From the NCBI RefSeq assembly GCF_003628475.1, contig NZ_RCAA01000006.1:4299-43500 (forward strand): a stretch of DNA of 39,202 bases, given 5' to 3'. This DNA is from Enterobacter sp. R1(2018) (GTDB lineage: Bacteria > Pseudomonadota > Gammaproteobacteria > Enterobacterales > Enterobacteriaceae). The notes beneath the pieces were generated by a model. It did no database searches. It was given only the letters and a program-made list of their open reading frames with translations, and was not told where the DNA came from. Numbering within the stretch: the first letter of the stretch is position 1; the number at the start of each line of letters is the position of its first letter. A program made the position numbers and the translations under genes. This document shows, one piece after another, positions 25,116 through 34,112 of the stretch.

Positions 25116-25388
25116 TTACTTTTCTGGCGGCGTGAAGCCTTCAATGTGGACTTCTTTGCCTTCGAACAGGAAGTTCACCATTTCCGCTTCCAGCTCTTTG
25201 CGATGCTCCGGGTTCATCATGCTCATTTTGCGTTCGTTAATCAGCATGGTTTGTTTGGCCTGCCATAGCGCCCAGGCTTCTTTGGATATTTCGTTATAGA
25301 TGCGCTTGCCCAGTTCGCCCGGATAGAGCTGAAAGTCCTGGCCTTCGGCCTCGCGTTGCAGGTAGGTACAAAAAATAGTTCTACTCAT
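25116..25388 (-). CDS. yggX: YggX, Fe(II)-trafficking / oxidative-damage protection protein
   Basis: 90-aa small acidic protein, nearly the same length as the 91-aa E. coli YggX. It protects Fe-S clusters and is thought to handle labile Fe(II); Cys7 in TIFCTYLQ is the conserved cysteine. Three ATGs occur in a row; the third (25388) matches the E. coli start (MSRTIFC) and has GAGG at the right distance. It begins 2 bases after the mutY stop, so it is co-transcribed with mutY, a sensible pairing because MutY carries a 4Fe-4S cluster and repairs oxidative lesions. Confidence 0.97.
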   Translation of the reverse strand: MSRTIFCTYLQREAEGQDFQLYPGELGKRIYNEISKEAWALWQAKQTMLINERKMSMMNPEHRKELEAEMVNFLFEGKEVHIEGFTPPEK

Positions 25389-25390
25389 CA

Positions 25391-26479
25391 TCATTCCTCT
25401 TCGGCAGTCCGGACGGCGTTAATCGCGACCGGCTCTGCATGTAATTGCTGTAACAGACGCTCCACGGGGGCTGCTAGCCCGACGGAAGGCGGTTGCGCTA
25501 AGTTATACCAGAGAGCGCCTCCTTCATCCATGCAGCCGGTGAATGAATGCACGGGAAGCCAAACAGGCACGATATCCAGATGGAAATGGCTGAAAGTATG
25601 GCGGAAGGCGATTAATTGAGTGAGATTATCGGCCGGTATTTGACGTTGCGCCAGCCACTCGCGCAGTTCTGCTTCGGTGGCGAACTGAGGAAAACAGTAC
25701 AGGCCTCCCCACAGGCCAACGGCCGGACGTCGGGCGAGAAACACCGCATTATCCTGCTGCATCATCAGCATGTAGCCGGTGCGCTCCGGAAGCGTGACCT
25801 TCGGTTTTTTCCCCGGATAGTTTGCCCAGCTGTGGTTGGCATAAGCCACGCAGCTATTGTTTAACGGGCAAAGTTCGCATTTGGGCTTCGAGCGGGTGCA
25901 AACCATAGCGCCCAGATCCATCATCGCCTGGTTAAACTGGCTAACACCCTTTTCAGGCGTCACCTGCTCGCTAATTTCCCACAGACGTTTTTCCACGTCC
26001 TTTTTGCCCGGCCAGCCGGAAACGGCGTAACAGCGCGCAAGCACGCGCTTTACGTTGCCGTCCAGGATCGGAAAATGTTTACCGAGCGAGAGCGACAAAA
26101 TCGCGCCAGCCGTGGAGCGTCCGACGCCCGGCAGTGCGGCAACCTCTTCAAAGGTTTCCGGGAAAACGCCGCCGTGCTGGTCTGCGACTCTCTGCGCAGC
26201 TTTATGAAGATTGCGCGCGCGCGCGTAGTAACCAAGGCCGGTCCACAGGTGCAGAACTTCATCAAGCGGCGCATCGGCGAGATCCGTCACGGTCGGAAAG
26301 CGCGCCATAAAGCGTTCAAAGTAAGGAATTACGGTAGCGACCTGCGTTTGTTGCAACATCACTTCTGAGAGCCATACTTTGTAGGGCGTTTTCTCGAGCT
26401 GCCAGGGCAGGGTTTTACGCCCGAACTTTTGGTACCAGTCAAGAACCTGGTGGGCGAATTGAGGCGCTTGTATCGTCAA
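25391..26479 (-). CDS. mutY: MutY, A/G-specific adenine DNA glycosylase
   Basis: 362-aa base-excision repair enzyme that removes adenine mispaired with 8-oxoG. The order is the six-helix barrel with [13 protein letters not shown] (catalytic Glu), the HhH-GPD motif [10 protein letters not shown]...GNVKRVLAR, the 4Fe-4S ligands [17 protein letters not shown], and a NUDIX-like C-terminal domain that recognises 8-oxoG. The start is unusual: where E. coli has ATG-CAA-GCG this sequence has ATA-CAA-GCG, so the best start is TTG 26479 two codons earlier (TTG-ACG-ATA-CAA-GCG). The open frame continues upstream without homology. The C-terminal tail beyond LLQQLHA is longer than in E. coli. Confidence 0.95.
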   Translation of the reverse strand: MTIQAPQFAHQVLDWYQKFGRKTLPWQLEKTPYKVWLSEVMLQQTQVATVIPYFERFMARFPTVTDLADAPLDEVLHLWTGLGYYARARNLHKAAQRVADQHGGVFPETFEEVAALPGVGRSTAGAILSLSLGKHFPILDGNVKRVLARCYAVSGWPGKKDVEKRLWEISEQVTPEKGVSQFNQAMMDLGAMVCTRSKPKCELCPLNNSCVAYANHSWANYPGKKPKVTLPERTGYMLMMQQDNAVFLARRPAVGLWGGLYCFPQFATEAELREWLAQRQIPADNLTQLIAFRHTFSHFHLDIVPVWLPVHSFTGCMDEGGALWYNLAQPPSVGLAAPVERLLQQLHAEPVAINAVRTAEEE

Positions 26480-26569
26480 CGCGGGGCATCCGGCAAAGGG
26501 TGAAATCAGGGTGCCGATTCCAGCACAGACCACGGATGGCTGTAAACCGGAACTTTCCGGTGCTTGTTC

Positions 26570-26597
26570 TTGCAACTCACCCCTAACTTTGGATAAT
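26570..26597 (+). promoter_or_regulatory. Candidate sigma-70 promoter for trmB-yggL
   Basis: TTGCAA (26570-26575), a 16-base spacer and GATAAT (26592-26597) lie 36 bases before the trmB ATG, in the space divergent to mutY. Five of six bases match the -10 consensus and four of six the -35. Confidence 0.5.
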
Positions 26598-26633
26598 GCC
26601 CGTTTCCCGAATACTAATACGTAGCCAAAACCC

Positions 26634-27353
26634 ATGAAGAATGACGTCATTTCACCGGAATTTAATGAAGAAGGCCGCGCGCTGCGCCGGATTCGTAGCT
26701 TTGTCCGTCGCCAGGGGCGCCTGACCAAAGGCCAGGAGCACGCGCTGGAAAACTACTGGCCGGTGATGGGCGTTGAATATGAAGCCGCGCCCGTTGATTT
26801 TGCCGCGCTCTTTGGCCGTCAGGCGCCGGTCACGCTGGAAATTGGTTTTGGTATGGGGTCATCGCTGGTGGCCATGGCGCAGGCTTTGCCCGAGCAGAAT
26901 TTTCTCGGCATCGAAGTTCACTCGCCGGGCGTCGGCGCCTGCCTGAGCACCGCGCATGAAGCGGGCGTCGAGAACCTGCGCGTAATGTGCCACGACGCGG
27001 TGGAAGTGCTGGAAAATATGATTCCTGACAATTCTTTAAACATGGTTCAGCTCTTTTTCCCTGACCCATGGCACAAAGCGCGTCATAATAAACGCCGTAT
27101 CGTTCAGGTGCCTTTTGCGGAGCTGGTGAAACGCAAACTGAAACCGGGCGGCGTGTTCCATATGGCGACCGACTGGGAACCTTATGCTGAACACATGCTC
27201 GAAGTGATGTCCTCTATCGACGGTTATCAAAACCAGTCGCAGAGTAACGACTACGTACCGCGCCCGGAATCACGTCCGGTGACCAAATTTGAACAGCGTG
27301 GCCATCGTCTTGGTCACGGCGTATGGGACTTAATGTTCGAGAGGGTAAAATAA
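26634..27353 (+). CDS. trmB: TrmB, tRNA (guanine-N7-)-methyltransferase
   Basis: 239-aa SAM-dependent enzyme that makes m7G46 in tRNAs, the same length as E. coli TrmB and nearly identical from [20 protein letters not shown] onward. The SAM site is LEIGFGMG, and the catalytic/substrate segment is [18 protein letters not shown] 26634 matches the E. coli start but has no clear ribosome site. The last base of its TAA is the first base of the yggL ATG, so the two are coupled. Confidence 0.98.
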   Translation: MKNDVISPEFNEEGRALRRIRSFVRRQGRLTKGQEHALENYWPVMGVEYEAAPVDFAALFGRQAPVTLEIGFGMGSSLVAMAQALPEQNFLGIEVHSPGVGACLSTAHEAGVENLRVMCHDAVEVLENMIPDNSLNMVQLFFPDPWHKARHNKRRIVQVPFAELVKRKLKPGGVFHMATDWEPYAEHMLEVMSSIDGYQNQSQSNDYVPRPESRPVTKFEQRGHRLGHGVWDLMFERVK

Positions 27354-27679
27354 TGGCAAAAAATCGTAGCCGTCGTTTGCGTAAAAAGATGCATATCGAC
27401 GAATTCCAGGAGCTGGGATTCTCAGTTGCATGGCGTTTCCCGGAAGGCACCTCGGAAGAACAGATTGATAAAACCGTTGATGCATTTATTAATGATGTCA
27501 TCGATAAAAACGGCCTGGCCTTTGATGGCGGCGGTTACCTCGCGTGGGATGGTCTAATCTGCAAACAGGAAATCGGCAAATGCACCGAAGAGCATCAGGC
27601 TCTGGTGCGTAAGTGGCTCGAAGATCACAAGGTCGAAGACATTCGCATGAGCGATCTGTTCGACGTCTGGTGGGACTGA
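27353..27679 (+). CDS. yggL: YggL, DUF469 ribosome-associated protein
   Basis: 108-aa, the same length as E. coli YggL, with near-identical sequence (NRSRRLRKKMHIDEFQELG, ELFDVWWD end). DUF469 proteins have been reported to bind the 50S ribosomal subunit; the precise role is unclear. The start overlaps the trmB stop (TAATG). An earlier in-frame start at 27323 lies in trmB and is rejected. A strong terminator follows. Confidence 0.97.
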   Translation: MAKNRSRRLRKKMHIDEFQELGFSVAWRFPEGTSEEQIDKTVDAFINDVIDKNGLAFDGGGYLAWDGLICKQEIGKCTEEHQALVRKWLEDHKVEDIRMSDLFDVWWD

Positions 27680-27694
27680 TTTATTACAGAAACG

Positions 27695-27719
27695 GGCCGG
27701 TGTGAACCGGCCTTTTTTT
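27695..27719 (+). terminator. Intrinsic terminator after yggL
   Basis: GGCCGG (27695-27700), loop TGTGAA, CCGGCC (27707-27712), then seven T. It ends the trmB-yggL unit 15 bases past the stop. Confidence 0.9.
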
Positions 27720-27730
27720 CAGGAGTAGCT

Positions 27731-28447
27731 ATGATTCGTAAGGCTTTAATGGGCGTTCTGCTCCTCACCGCGCTGCAGGCGCAGGCCGACTATAAATGCA
27801 GCGTAAACCCGCGCGATGACGTGGTTATTAGCCCACAGTCCGTTCAGGTGGTGGGTGAAAATGGCAATCTGGTTATCGCCCCGGACGGCAGCCTGCAGTT
27901 TAACGGCAAGCCTCATACCTTAAACGCAACCCAGCGCCAGCTGGCGATTAACTATCAGCAGGCGCTGCGTACCGATCTTCCCTGGATTGATACCGGCGCG
28001 CGTAACCGCGTTGAAAAAGGACGCGTAGCGCTGGATAAAATCATTGCCCAGGAAGTGGGTGAGAGCAGCAATATGCGTAGCCGTCTGACCAAGCTGGACG
28101 CTCAGCTCAAGGAGCAGATGAACCGCATTATCGAACATCGCCAGGACGGGCTGACCTTCCATTATAAAGCTATCGATCAGGTACGCGCCGACGGCCAGAC
28201 CCTGGTAAACCAGGCGATGGGCGGCATTCTGCAGGACAGCATTAACGAGATGGGGGCAAAAGCAGTGCTTAAGGGCGGCGGCAACCCGTTACAGGGCGTG
28301 CTGGGTAGCCTGGGCGGGCTGCAAACCTCGATCCAGAACGAGTGGAAGAACCAGGAACAGGATTTCGAACAGTTCGGTCGCGATGTGTGCAGCAAAGTGG
28401 TGACGCTGGAAGGCCAGCGTAAAGGGCTGGTTGAAACGCTGAAGTAA
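27731..28447 (+). CDS. yggN: YggN, DUF2884 secreted/periplasmic protein
   Basis: 238-aa protein, close to the 239-aa E. coli YggN. The signal peptide MIRKALMGVLLLTALQAQA is followed by DYKCSV, so export to the periplasm is predicted. A helical middle region (SSNMRSRLTKLDAQLKEQMN) and the segment GGNPLQGVLGSLGGL are conserved; the function is unknown. AGGAG lies 7 bases before ATG 27731. It is expressed separately from trmB-yggL because the terminator lies between them. Confidence 0.95.
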   Translation: MIRKALMGVLLLTALQAQADYKCSVNPRDDVVISPQSVQVVGENGNLVIAPDGSLQFNGKPHTLNATQRQLAINYQQALRTDLPWIDTGARNRVEKGRVALDKIIAQEVGESSNMRSRLTKLDAQLKEQMNRIIEHRQDGLTFHYKAIDQVRADGQTLVNQAMGGILQDSINEMGAKAVLKGGGNPLQGVLGSLGGLQTSIQNEWKNQEQDFEQFGRDVCSKVVTLEGQRKGLVETLK

Positions 28448-28453
28448 GTTTAT

Positions 28454-28582
28454 ACGGCGGATAGCGGCAGGCTTATCCGCCCTACAATTGCCAATCGTTA
28501 CTATGGGACGGATGGCGCTACGTTTATCCGCTCTAAAATTGTCAATCTTTCCGTAGGCGGATAAGCAACGCGCCATCCGCCA
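28454..28582. repeat. BIME: three REP-like units between yggN and hemW
   Basis: Two direct units (28454-28486 and 28506-28538), each of the form GGCGGATxGCG...TTATCCGCCCTAC, are followed by one inverted unit (28551-28582, TAGGCGGATAAGCAACGCGCC). This is the standard BIME arrangement between two converging genes; such elements bind DNA gyrase or IHF, or stabilise mRNA 3' ends. Confidence 0.85.
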
Positions 28583-28591
28583 TCTACTCAG

Positions 28592-29728
28592 TTACTCCGC
28601 CAAAAACAGCTCCAGCAGCGAGTTCAGGAACAGTTTGCCGTGCTCGGTTATCTGCCAGTGCCGTGTCGTTTCCACCAGATAATCCTGCGCAATCGCCTTA
28701 TCGATCTGCGGACGAATAACCGACTCATCAAGCCCGGTATACAGCGTGAACTCGTTGCGCGGCGCGGCTTCCAGCAGGCGGAAGCGGTTCATAAAGAATT
28801 CAAACGGCTTGTCGGCCTGCTCCACGTCGTGCTGGCGGTCGAGATATTTTCCTTCCATATAGCCGCGCGGATGACGCGTTTTGGCCGTGCGCAGAATACG
28901 CCCGTCCTCGAAGGTGATTTTGCCGTGCGCGCCGCAGCCGATGCCCAGATAGTCGCCGAAGCGCCAGTAGTTCAGGTTGTGCTGGCACTGGAAGCCTGGT
29001 TTGGCATAGGCCGAGGTTTCATACTGCTGATAGCCTGCGGCGCTCAGCAGCTTGTCGCCCTGCTCGAAGATATCCCACAGCGCGTCGTCGTCCGGCAGCT
29101 TTGGCGGACGGGAGCCGAACAGCGTATTTGGCTCAATGGTCAGCTGATACCAGGACAGATGCGGCGGATTGAGCGCTATCGCCTGACGCAAATCGTCCAG
29201 TGCCTCTTCAAGGGTCTGGTCCGGTAAGCCGTGCATCAGGTCGAGGTTAAAGCTACGAAGCCCCAGACCGCTTGCCAGGTTCGCCGCGCGTTTTGCTTCG
29301 TCAGCATCATGGATGCGCCCCAGGCGTTTAAGCTTCGGCTCGCTGAAGCTCTGCACGCCGATAGAGATGCGGTTCACACCGGCACGCTGATAGCCTTTGA
29401 AACGATCGGCCTCGACCGTGCCGGGGTTTGCTTCCATGGTGATTTCCGCATCCGCTGCGAGCGGCAGACGCGCGCGCACGCCGTCGAGCAGGTTTTGCAT
29501 TGCCTCGCTTGAAAGCAAGCTTGGCGTACCGCCGCCGATAAAGATGGTCTTTATTTCACGTCCTTGTGCCATCGACGCGTCGCTATCCAGATCGCGCAAC
29601 AGGTGGCTGACGTACTCGTCGTGCGGCACGTCGCCTTTTAGCGCATGAGAGTTAAAGTCACAGTAAGGACACTTCTGCACGCACCAGGGAATGTGAATAT
29701 AGAGACTCAGCGGTGGCAAATTAGCCAT
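28592..29728 (-). CDS. hemW: HemW, radical-SAM haem chaperone
   Basis: 378-aa, the same length as E. coli HemW (formerly YggW). The radical-SAM cluster motif is CVQKCPYC at residues 16-23; [12 protein letters not shown] and MEANPGTVE follow. HemW resembles coproporphyrinogen dehydrogenase HemN but is a haem-binding chaperone that delivers haem to respiratory enzymes. Its start overlaps the rdgB 3' end by 8 bases, making it the last gene of the yggS-yggT-yggU-rdgB-hemW operon. It ends just before the BIME. Confidence 0.97.
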   Translation of the reverse strand: MANLPPLSLYIHIPWCVQKCPYCDFNSHALKGDVPHDEYVSHLLRDLDSDASMAQGREIKTIFIGGGTPSLLSSEAMQNLLDGVRARLPLAADAEITMEANPGTVEADRFKGYQRAGVNRISIGVQSFSEPKLKRLGRIHDADEAKRAANLASGLGLRSFNLDLMHGLPDQTLEEALDDLRQAIALNPPHLSWYQLTIEPNTLFGSRPPKLPDDDALWDIFEQGDKLLSAAGYQQYETSAYAKPGFQCQHNLNYWRFGDYLGIGCGAHGKITFEDGRILRTAKTRHPRGYMEGKYLDRQHDVEQADKPFEFFMNRFRLLEAAPRNEFTLYTGLDESVIRPQIDKAIAQDYLVETTRHWQITEHGKLFLNSLLELFLAE

Positions 29729-30314
29729 TTTTCATTGCTTCCAGTAACAGTTTTAGCGCTTGTCCACGGTGGGAGATGGCGCGTTTCTCATCGCGGGTTA
29801 ATTCCGCAGCGGTTTTGCCAACGCCCGGAACATAAAAAATCGGATCGTAACCAAAACCGCCTGCGCCCGCCGCTTCGCGCGTAATTTCACCTTCCCAGCA
29901 GCCGTGGAACACCAGCGGCGTTGGATCCTGCGCGTGGCGCATATAAACCAGCACGCAGTGAAACTGCGCCTGGCGCTGTTCGTCAGGCACATCTTTGAGC
30001 GTAACAAGCAGCTTTTCAAGGTTCTGCTGGTCGGTGGCATCCTCACCGGCGTAGCGAGCGGAATAAATGCCGGGCGCGCCGCCAAGCGCGTCGACAGCCA
30101 GGCCTGAGTCATCGGCAATAGCCGGCAGGCCGGTCACCTGCGCGGCATGGCGGGCTTTCAGAATAGCGTTCTCAATAAAAGTCAGGCCGGTTTCTTCGGC
30201 GGACTCTACGCTCAGTTCGGTTTGCGCCACCACGTCCAGACCAAAGTCGCGCAGTAAATCGGCGAGTTCACGCACTTTACCGGCGTTACCGGTAGCGAGG
30301 ACAACTTTTTGCAT
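29721..30314 (-). CDS. rdgB: RdgB, dITP/XTP pyrophosphatase
   Basis: 197-aa house-cleaning NTPase (Ham1 family) that hydrolyses dITP, dHAPTP and XTP to the monophosphates, keeping non-standard purines out of DNA. Key motifs are [13 protein letters not shown] at the N-terminus, [26 protein letters not shown] and SHRGQAL. Same length as E. coli RdgB. It overlaps hemW by 8 bases and follows yggU by 26 bases. Confidence 0.98.
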   Translation of the reverse strand: MQKVVLATGNAGKVRELADLLRDFGLDVVAQTELSVESAEETGLTFIENAILKARHAAQVTGLPAIADDSGLAVDALGGAPGIYSARYAGEDATDQQNLEKLLVTLKDVPDEQRQAQFHCVLVYMRHAQDPTPLVFHGCWEGEITREAAGAGGFGYDPIFYVPGVGKTAAELTRDEKRAISHRGQALKLLLEAMKNG

Positions 30315-30340
30315 AGCGGGATCCTGTGAAATTTCGGTAA

Positions 30341-30643
30341 TTATTCGAGCAATGCCGCGACTTCCGTCGGGATTTGTTGCGGGTCGATAATCTTAATTTG
30401 CTTATGGCGGCCCAGTTCACCTTTCTCGACCATCACCTGGCCTTTGGCGACGCGGAACTGCTTAGCCAGATACTTTACCAGATGGGCGTTGGCTTTGCCG
30501 TCTATCGGCGGGGCGGTGATGGCGACTTTCAGTTCGTCGCCATGCAGCCCGATAATGCAGTCCCGGCTGGCTTTAGGCTGAATATACAGCCGCAAAACCA
30601 GCCCGTCGGAGGTTTGACTCACTGCGCTCAAAGCGCCATCCAC
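30341..30643 (-). CDS. yggU: YggU, DUF167 family protein
   Basis: 100-aa DUF167 protein of unknown function, conserved with E. coli YggU ([37 protein letters not shown]). Starting at ATG 30643 gives MDGALSAV and a 16-base overlap with yggT; a TTG at 30631 overlapping the yggT stop would give a 96-aa protein like the shorter E. coli annotation. The sequence alone does not decide between them. Confidence 0.93.
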   Translation of the reverse strand: MDGALSAVSQTSDGLVLRLYIQPKASRDCIIGLHGDELKVAITAPPIDGKANAHLVKYLAKQFRVAKGQVMVEKGELGRHKQIKIIDPQQIPTEVAALLE

Positions 30644-31194
30644 AGGCTCGGCAGCAGCATGTTACCGGAGAGCGCCAGCAGTTCGGCAATGCCGATATTC
30701 AGCGCGTAAAGCGCCAGAATGACGATCATACCGGAAAAGTCGATGCCGCCCATCGCCGGTAAAATACGGCGAATCGGCGCCATAAAGGGTTCGGTCAGCT
30801 GCATCAGCACGAATTCCACCGGGCTGCGGCCCTGGCTTACCCAACTCATCAACGCCCGAATAATCATCACCCAGAAGAACAGCAGGCCTGCAGTTTTCAG
30901 CAGCACCAGCAGGGCGGCAATCCAGATGATCGGCGCGAAGCTGACGGCCTGGAAAAGCACCATCGCTTTCACCAGGCAGAGCACGTAGGCGATGAGCAGC
31001 GAAGAGGTATCGATCGGCCCCATCGAAGGGATAAAACGGCGCAGCGGGCTGATGACCGGCTGGGTCGCTTTCACAACGAACTGCGAGAACGGATTGTAAA
31101 AGTCAGTACGCGCCCACTGCATCCAGATGCGCAGCAGCAGCACCATGACGTACAGCTCAATGACGGTGGAAATCAGGAAGGTCAACATCTGCAT
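30628..31194 (-). CDS. yggT: YggT, two-repeat inner-membrane protein
   Basis: 188-aa polytopic membrane protein made of two YggT domains, seen as repeats [17 protein letters not shown]...P and [14 protein letters not shown]...P, each followed by PxRRxxPxMGxID. The family has been linked to osmotic or K+ homeostasis and cell-envelope organisation; the molecular function is not settled. ATG 31194 is chosen because GAGGAA lies 7 bases before it and it gives the same 188-aa length as E. coli; the longer frame would start at TTG 31206. It follows yggS by 22 bases. Confidence 0.95.
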   Translation of the reverse strand: MQMLTFLISTVIELYVMVLLLRIWMQWARTDFYNPFSQFVVKATQPVISPLRRFIPSMGPIDTSSLLIAYVLCLVKAMVLFQAVSFAPIIWIAALLVLLKTAGLLFFWVMIIRALMSWVSQGRSPVEFVLMQLTEPFMAPIRRILPAMGGIDFSGMIVILALYALNIGIAELLALSGNMLLPSLWMAL

Positions 31195-31216
31195 GGCGTT
31201 CCTCAACGTTTAGTGT

Positions 31217-31921
31217 TTAGCGAGCGGAATAGTCCCGCGCGCCGAAAATAGCGGTTCCAATGCGCACCATGGTGCTGCCTGCGGCAATCGCGGCGTCCAT
31301 GTCATCGGTCATGCCCAGAGATAATGTATCGACCGTCGAATAACGGCTTTTAAGCGTTTCGAACGCCGCGGCCATCTGGCTGCAAACGGCGAACTGACGC
31401 TCGTAATCGGGTTCAGGCGCAGGAATCGCCATTAAACCCCGTAACACCAAACCCGGCAGCGCGGCGACTGCGGATGCCAGCTGGTCAAGCTCGCTAAGCG
31501 CGATCCCGGATTTACTGTGTTCATCGCTAATATTTATTTGAATCAGGACGTTAAGCAGCGGTAATTCTGCCGGACGCTGCTCGCTCAGGCGAGTGGCGAT
31601 GCGCAGGCGATCTACCGTATGGCACCAGTCGAAATGTTCGGCCACCAGACGACTTTTGTTCGACTGCAAAGGACCGATAAAGTGCCATTCAAGCCGTGCT
31701 GCGCCCTTGTCGGCAAAGTAACGAATTTTATCCACGCCTTCCTGCACGTAGTTTTCGCCGAAAGCACGCTGCCCGGCGGCAACCGCTTCTTCGATGGCGC
31801 TCGCAGGTTTTGTTTTGCTGACCGCAAGCAAAGTAACTTCTTCGGAAGCCCGGCCGCAGCGTGACGCTGCCGCTGAGATTTTGTGGCGAACCTGTGCCAG
31901 ATTGTGCGCTATCTCGTTCAT
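31217..31921 (-). CDS. yggS: YggS, PLP homeostasis protein
   Basis: 234-aa alanine-racemase-fold protein that binds pyridoxal phosphate through Lys36 in AVSKTKP and regulates free PLP and amino/keto-acid balance. It is highly similar to E. coli YggS (FGENYVQEGVDKI, EWHFIGPLQSNKSRLV, TLSLGMTDDMDAAIAAGSTM). ATG 31921 gives the E. coli length; no clear ribosome site is seen, and the frame runs upstream to 31975 into yggR. First gene of a five-gene minus-strand operon, with only 15 bases between its start and the divergent yggR start. Confidence 0.97.
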   Translation of the reverse strand: MNEIAHNLAQVRHKISAAASRCGRASEEVTLLAVSKTKPASAIEEAVAAGQRAFGENYVQEGVDKIRYFADKGAARLEWHFIGPLQSNKSRLVAEHFDWCHTVDRLRIATRLSEQRPAELPLLNVLIQINISDEHSKSGIALSELDQLASAVAALPGLVLRGLMAIPAPEPDYERQFAVCSQMAAAFETLKSRYSTVDTLSLGMTDDMDAAIAAGSTMVRIGTAIFGARDYSAR

Positions 31922-31936
31922 ACGTTGGGAAGTGAT

Positions 31937-32962
31937 ATGGATATCGAAGAAATTGTGGCCCTTAGTGTAAAGCATAACGCTTCCGATCTACACCTGTGCA
32001 CGGGGCAATCTGCACGCTGGCGCAGGCAAGGGCAGCTTGTACCCTTTCCGCATCCAGCGCCTGACCCCGAAACTCTGCTGGCGGGCTGGCTTACGAAAAG
32101 GCAAAGCGAAGAGCTGCAGGAGGCAGGGCAGTTAGATTTTGCCGTGACGCTCGCTAGCGGCATTCGCCTGCGCGCCAACGCTTTTCGCCAGCTTCAGGGC
32201 TATTCTCTCGCGTTACGTTTGCTGCTTTCGTCTGGCCTGAAGTTAGAAACATCTGGCGCGCCTTTGATAATTACATCCTTACTGCGAATGCCTGACGGCC
32301 TGATCCTGGTGACGGGAGCCACCGGCAGCGGCAAATCCACCACGCTTGCAGCCATGGTGGACTACCTCAATCATCATCTCGACGGGCATATCCTCACGCT
32401 GGAAGACCCGGTGGAGTTTGTGTATCGCTCCGAACGTTGCCTGATTCAGCAAAGGGAGCCGGGCACGCATTGCCGCTCATTCGCCGCCGGATTAAAAGCC
32501 GCGTTACGCGAAGACCCGGATGTCATCCTGCTTGGAGAGCTGCGGGACAGCGAAACCATCCGACTTGCCTTAACCGCGGCGGAAACGGGTCATCTGGTTC
32601 TGGCAACGCTGCATACACGCGGCGCGGCGCAGGCGGTGGAAAGGCTGGTTGATGTCTTTCCGGCCGAAGAAAAAAGCCATATCCGCAGCCAGCTTGCGGG
32701 CAGCCTTAAGGCCGTACTGGCGCAAAAGCTGTTGCCGGTAAAGAAGGGCGGAAGGGTAGCGCTGTATGAACTGCTGGTGAACACCCCGGCGGCGGCAAAC
32801 CTGATTCGCGAAGGCAAAACCCATCAGCTGCCCGGCCTGTTACAGACGGGGCAGCAGCACGGCATGCAGAGTTTTGCCCAGTGCGAGGCTCAGCTTTTGC
32901 GGGAGGGCAAAATCGATAAGGATGCGGATACAGCTAATGCGCCATGGGAGAATCCATTATGA
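31937..32962 (+). CDS. yggR: YggR, PilT-like twitching/secretion ATPase
   Basis: 341-aa member of the PilT/GspE ATPase family. Walker A is GATGSGKST, with the Asp-box LTLEDPVEF, Walker B DVILLGELRD and the His-box TGHLVLATLHTRGAAQ. PilT proteins power pilus retraction; in E. coli YggR (326 aa) no pilus partner is encoded nearby, and none is seen in this window. ATG 31937 has GGGAAG upstream and matches the E. coli start (EEIVALSVKHN). It is divergent from yggS and followed by the hicAB insertion. Confidence 0.96.
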   Translation: MDIEEIVALSVKHNASDLHLCTGQSARWRRQGQLVPFPHPAPDPETLLAGWLTKRQSEELQEAGQLDFAVTLASGIRLRANAFRQLQGYSLALRLLLSSGLKLETSGAPLIITSLLRMPDGLILVTGATGSGKSTTLAAMVDYLNHHLDGHILTLEDPVEFVYRSERCLIQQREPGTHCRSFAAGLKAALREDPDVILLGELRDSETIRLALTAAETGHLVLATLHTRGAAQAVERLVDVFPAEEKSHIRSQLAGSLKAVLAQKLLPVKKGGRVALYELLVNTPAAANLIREGKTHQLPGLLQTGQQHGMQSFAQCEAQLLREGKIDKDADTANAPWENPL

Positions 32963-33022
32963 GCACCATTATTGGCTTTGTGTGTATGCGTGTGTATTAC
33001 GGATTTCGGTCCGGAGGGCAAT

Positions 33023-33205
33023 ATGAATTCCTCTGACCTGATAAAGAAGCTGAAGGCCGCAGGAGGCGAATCCGCCAGAAAATCCGCAGGCAGCCACTGG
33101 ATATGGTGGTCGCCGTGGACAGGGAAAACTTTCCCGGTGCCGCATCCGAAAAAAGATTTACCCGTTGGTACAGTCAGATCTATGCGTAAACTCGCCGGGA
33201 TTTAA
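33023..33205 (+). CDS. hicA: HicA family mRNA interferase toxin
   Basis: 60-aa toxin with the dsRBD-like fold of HicA. The conserved GSH carries the catalytic His (SAGSHWIWW), followed by VPHPKKDLPVGTVRSMRKLAG. HicA cleaves mRNA independently of translation and is neutralised by HicB. ATG 33023 has GGAGGG just upstream and gives the usual length; a longer frame from 32972 lacks homology. It lies 60 bases after yggR and 23 bases before hicB, an arrangement not present at this position in E. coli. Confidence 0.92.
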   Translation: MNSSDLIKKLKAAGGESARKSAGSHWIWWSPWTGKTFPVPHPKKDLPVGTVRSMRKLAGI

Positions 33206-33228
33206 CCCGCTGCTCCAGGAGGTTGAAT

Positions 33229-33702
33229 ATGTTTTTTTCTGTTGGCGTGGAAATGCCCACAAATGAGAACGAGGCGTACGGCTTGATTGCGCCCGCATTG
33301 TGTAACGATGAGTTTGGCTGCGTGTCAGCGGCAGATAAGCAGGAAGATATTGCGGAAAACATGCGCGAAGCGATTTTGTTAACTGCCGATATGATGATGA
33401 GGCGCGGGGCGGATATCACCCGGCTTAACGATGCCGGGCCATTTGCTTATGCCGGCGAGCCTGATTACGCCTGGTGCAATCAATGGCTAATGGTGGATGT
33501 TGATTTGTCCGCTCTGGAAGGTAAGCAGCAGCGTATAAATATCACGCTGCCGGGTACGTTACTGCAGCGTATTGATAACCATGTTAAGCGGGCAGATTCA
33601 GCTTACCGGGATCGCAGCCACTTTCTGGCCGCCGCCGCGAGGCATGAACTACAGAACGCGGCTACCGGTACGCCACCTGGCAGCAAAACCGGTCAGGGGT
33701 GA
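33229..33702 (+). CDS. hicB: HicB family antitoxin with ribbon-helix-helix domain
   Basis: 157-aa antitoxin. The N-terminal part (residues 1-60) fits the partial RNase H-like HicB fold; residues about 105-145 ([18 protein letters not shown] ... [12 protein letters not shown]) are a ribbon-helix-helix DNA-binding domain that would autoregulate hicAB. A strong AGGAGG precedes ATG 33229, fitting the need for excess antitoxin. The last 10 bases overlap the convergent ruvX 3' end, so the C-terminal tail [11 protein letters not shown] may be an extension gained on insertion. Confidence 0.92.
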   Translation: MFFSVGVEMPTNENEAYGLIAPALCNDEFGCVSAADKQEDIAENMREAILLTADMMMRRGADITRLNDAGPFAYAGEPDYAWCNQWLMVDVDLSALEGKQQRINITLPGTLLQRIDNHVKRADSAYRDRSHFLAAAARHELQNAATGTPPGSKTGQG

Positions 33703-34112
33703 TATTCAAACCAGCTTTCAAGGATCACTACCGCGGAAGCGGAATCGATGCTGCCTTTGTTAAGCGCGCGGAAGCCGCCGTGCTCAAACAGGCCGGCACG
33801 AGCCTCAACGGTGCTCAGGCGTTCATCCTGCAGGGAAACTTTCACACCGAAGCGACCATGCAGGCGATTTGCAAATTTGCGGGCGCGGGCGGTCAGCGGC
33901 TGTTCTGTGCCGTCCATGTTCAGCGGCAGGCCAACAATGACTTCGTCTGGCTGCCACTCTTTGAGAATTTTTTCCACGGCGTTCCAATCCGGCGTGCCGT
34001 CCTGGGCTTTCAGCGCGGCGAGCGGACGGGCGGTGCCGGTAATGCGTTGGCCAATCGCCACGCCGATGCTTTTAGTGCCGAAATCAAAAGCTAAAAGTGT
34101 TCCGCTGCTCAT
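33693..34112 (-). CDS. ruvX: RuvX/YqgF, pre-16S rRNA processing nuclease
   Basis: 139-aa RNase H-fold protein (YqgF), one residue longer than E. coli. Metal-binding motifs are [21 protein letters not shown] and DERLST, with a C-terminal [12 protein letters not shown]. It takes part in 5' maturation of 16S rRNA and has been proposed as a Holliday-junction resolvase-like enzyme. The start overlaps the yqgE stop (TAATG). It overlaps the convergent hicB end by 10 bases. Confidence 0.97.
   Translation of the reverse strand: MSSGTLLAFDFGTKSIGVAIGQRITGTARPLAALKAQDGTPDWNAVEKILKEWQPDEVIVGLPLNMDGTEQPLTARARKFANRLHGRFGVKVSLQDERLSTVEARAGLFEHGGFRALNKGSIDSASAVVILESWFEYHP

Noticed and set aside
25058..25144. 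Longer mltC start upstream of the lipoprotein signal
   Set aside because: It would bury the signal peptide behind a basic leader and include the yggX terminator and 3' end.
26480..26728. N-terminal extension of mutY by 83 codons
   Set aside because: No similarity to MutY; it overlaps the divergent trmB coding region and its likely promoter.
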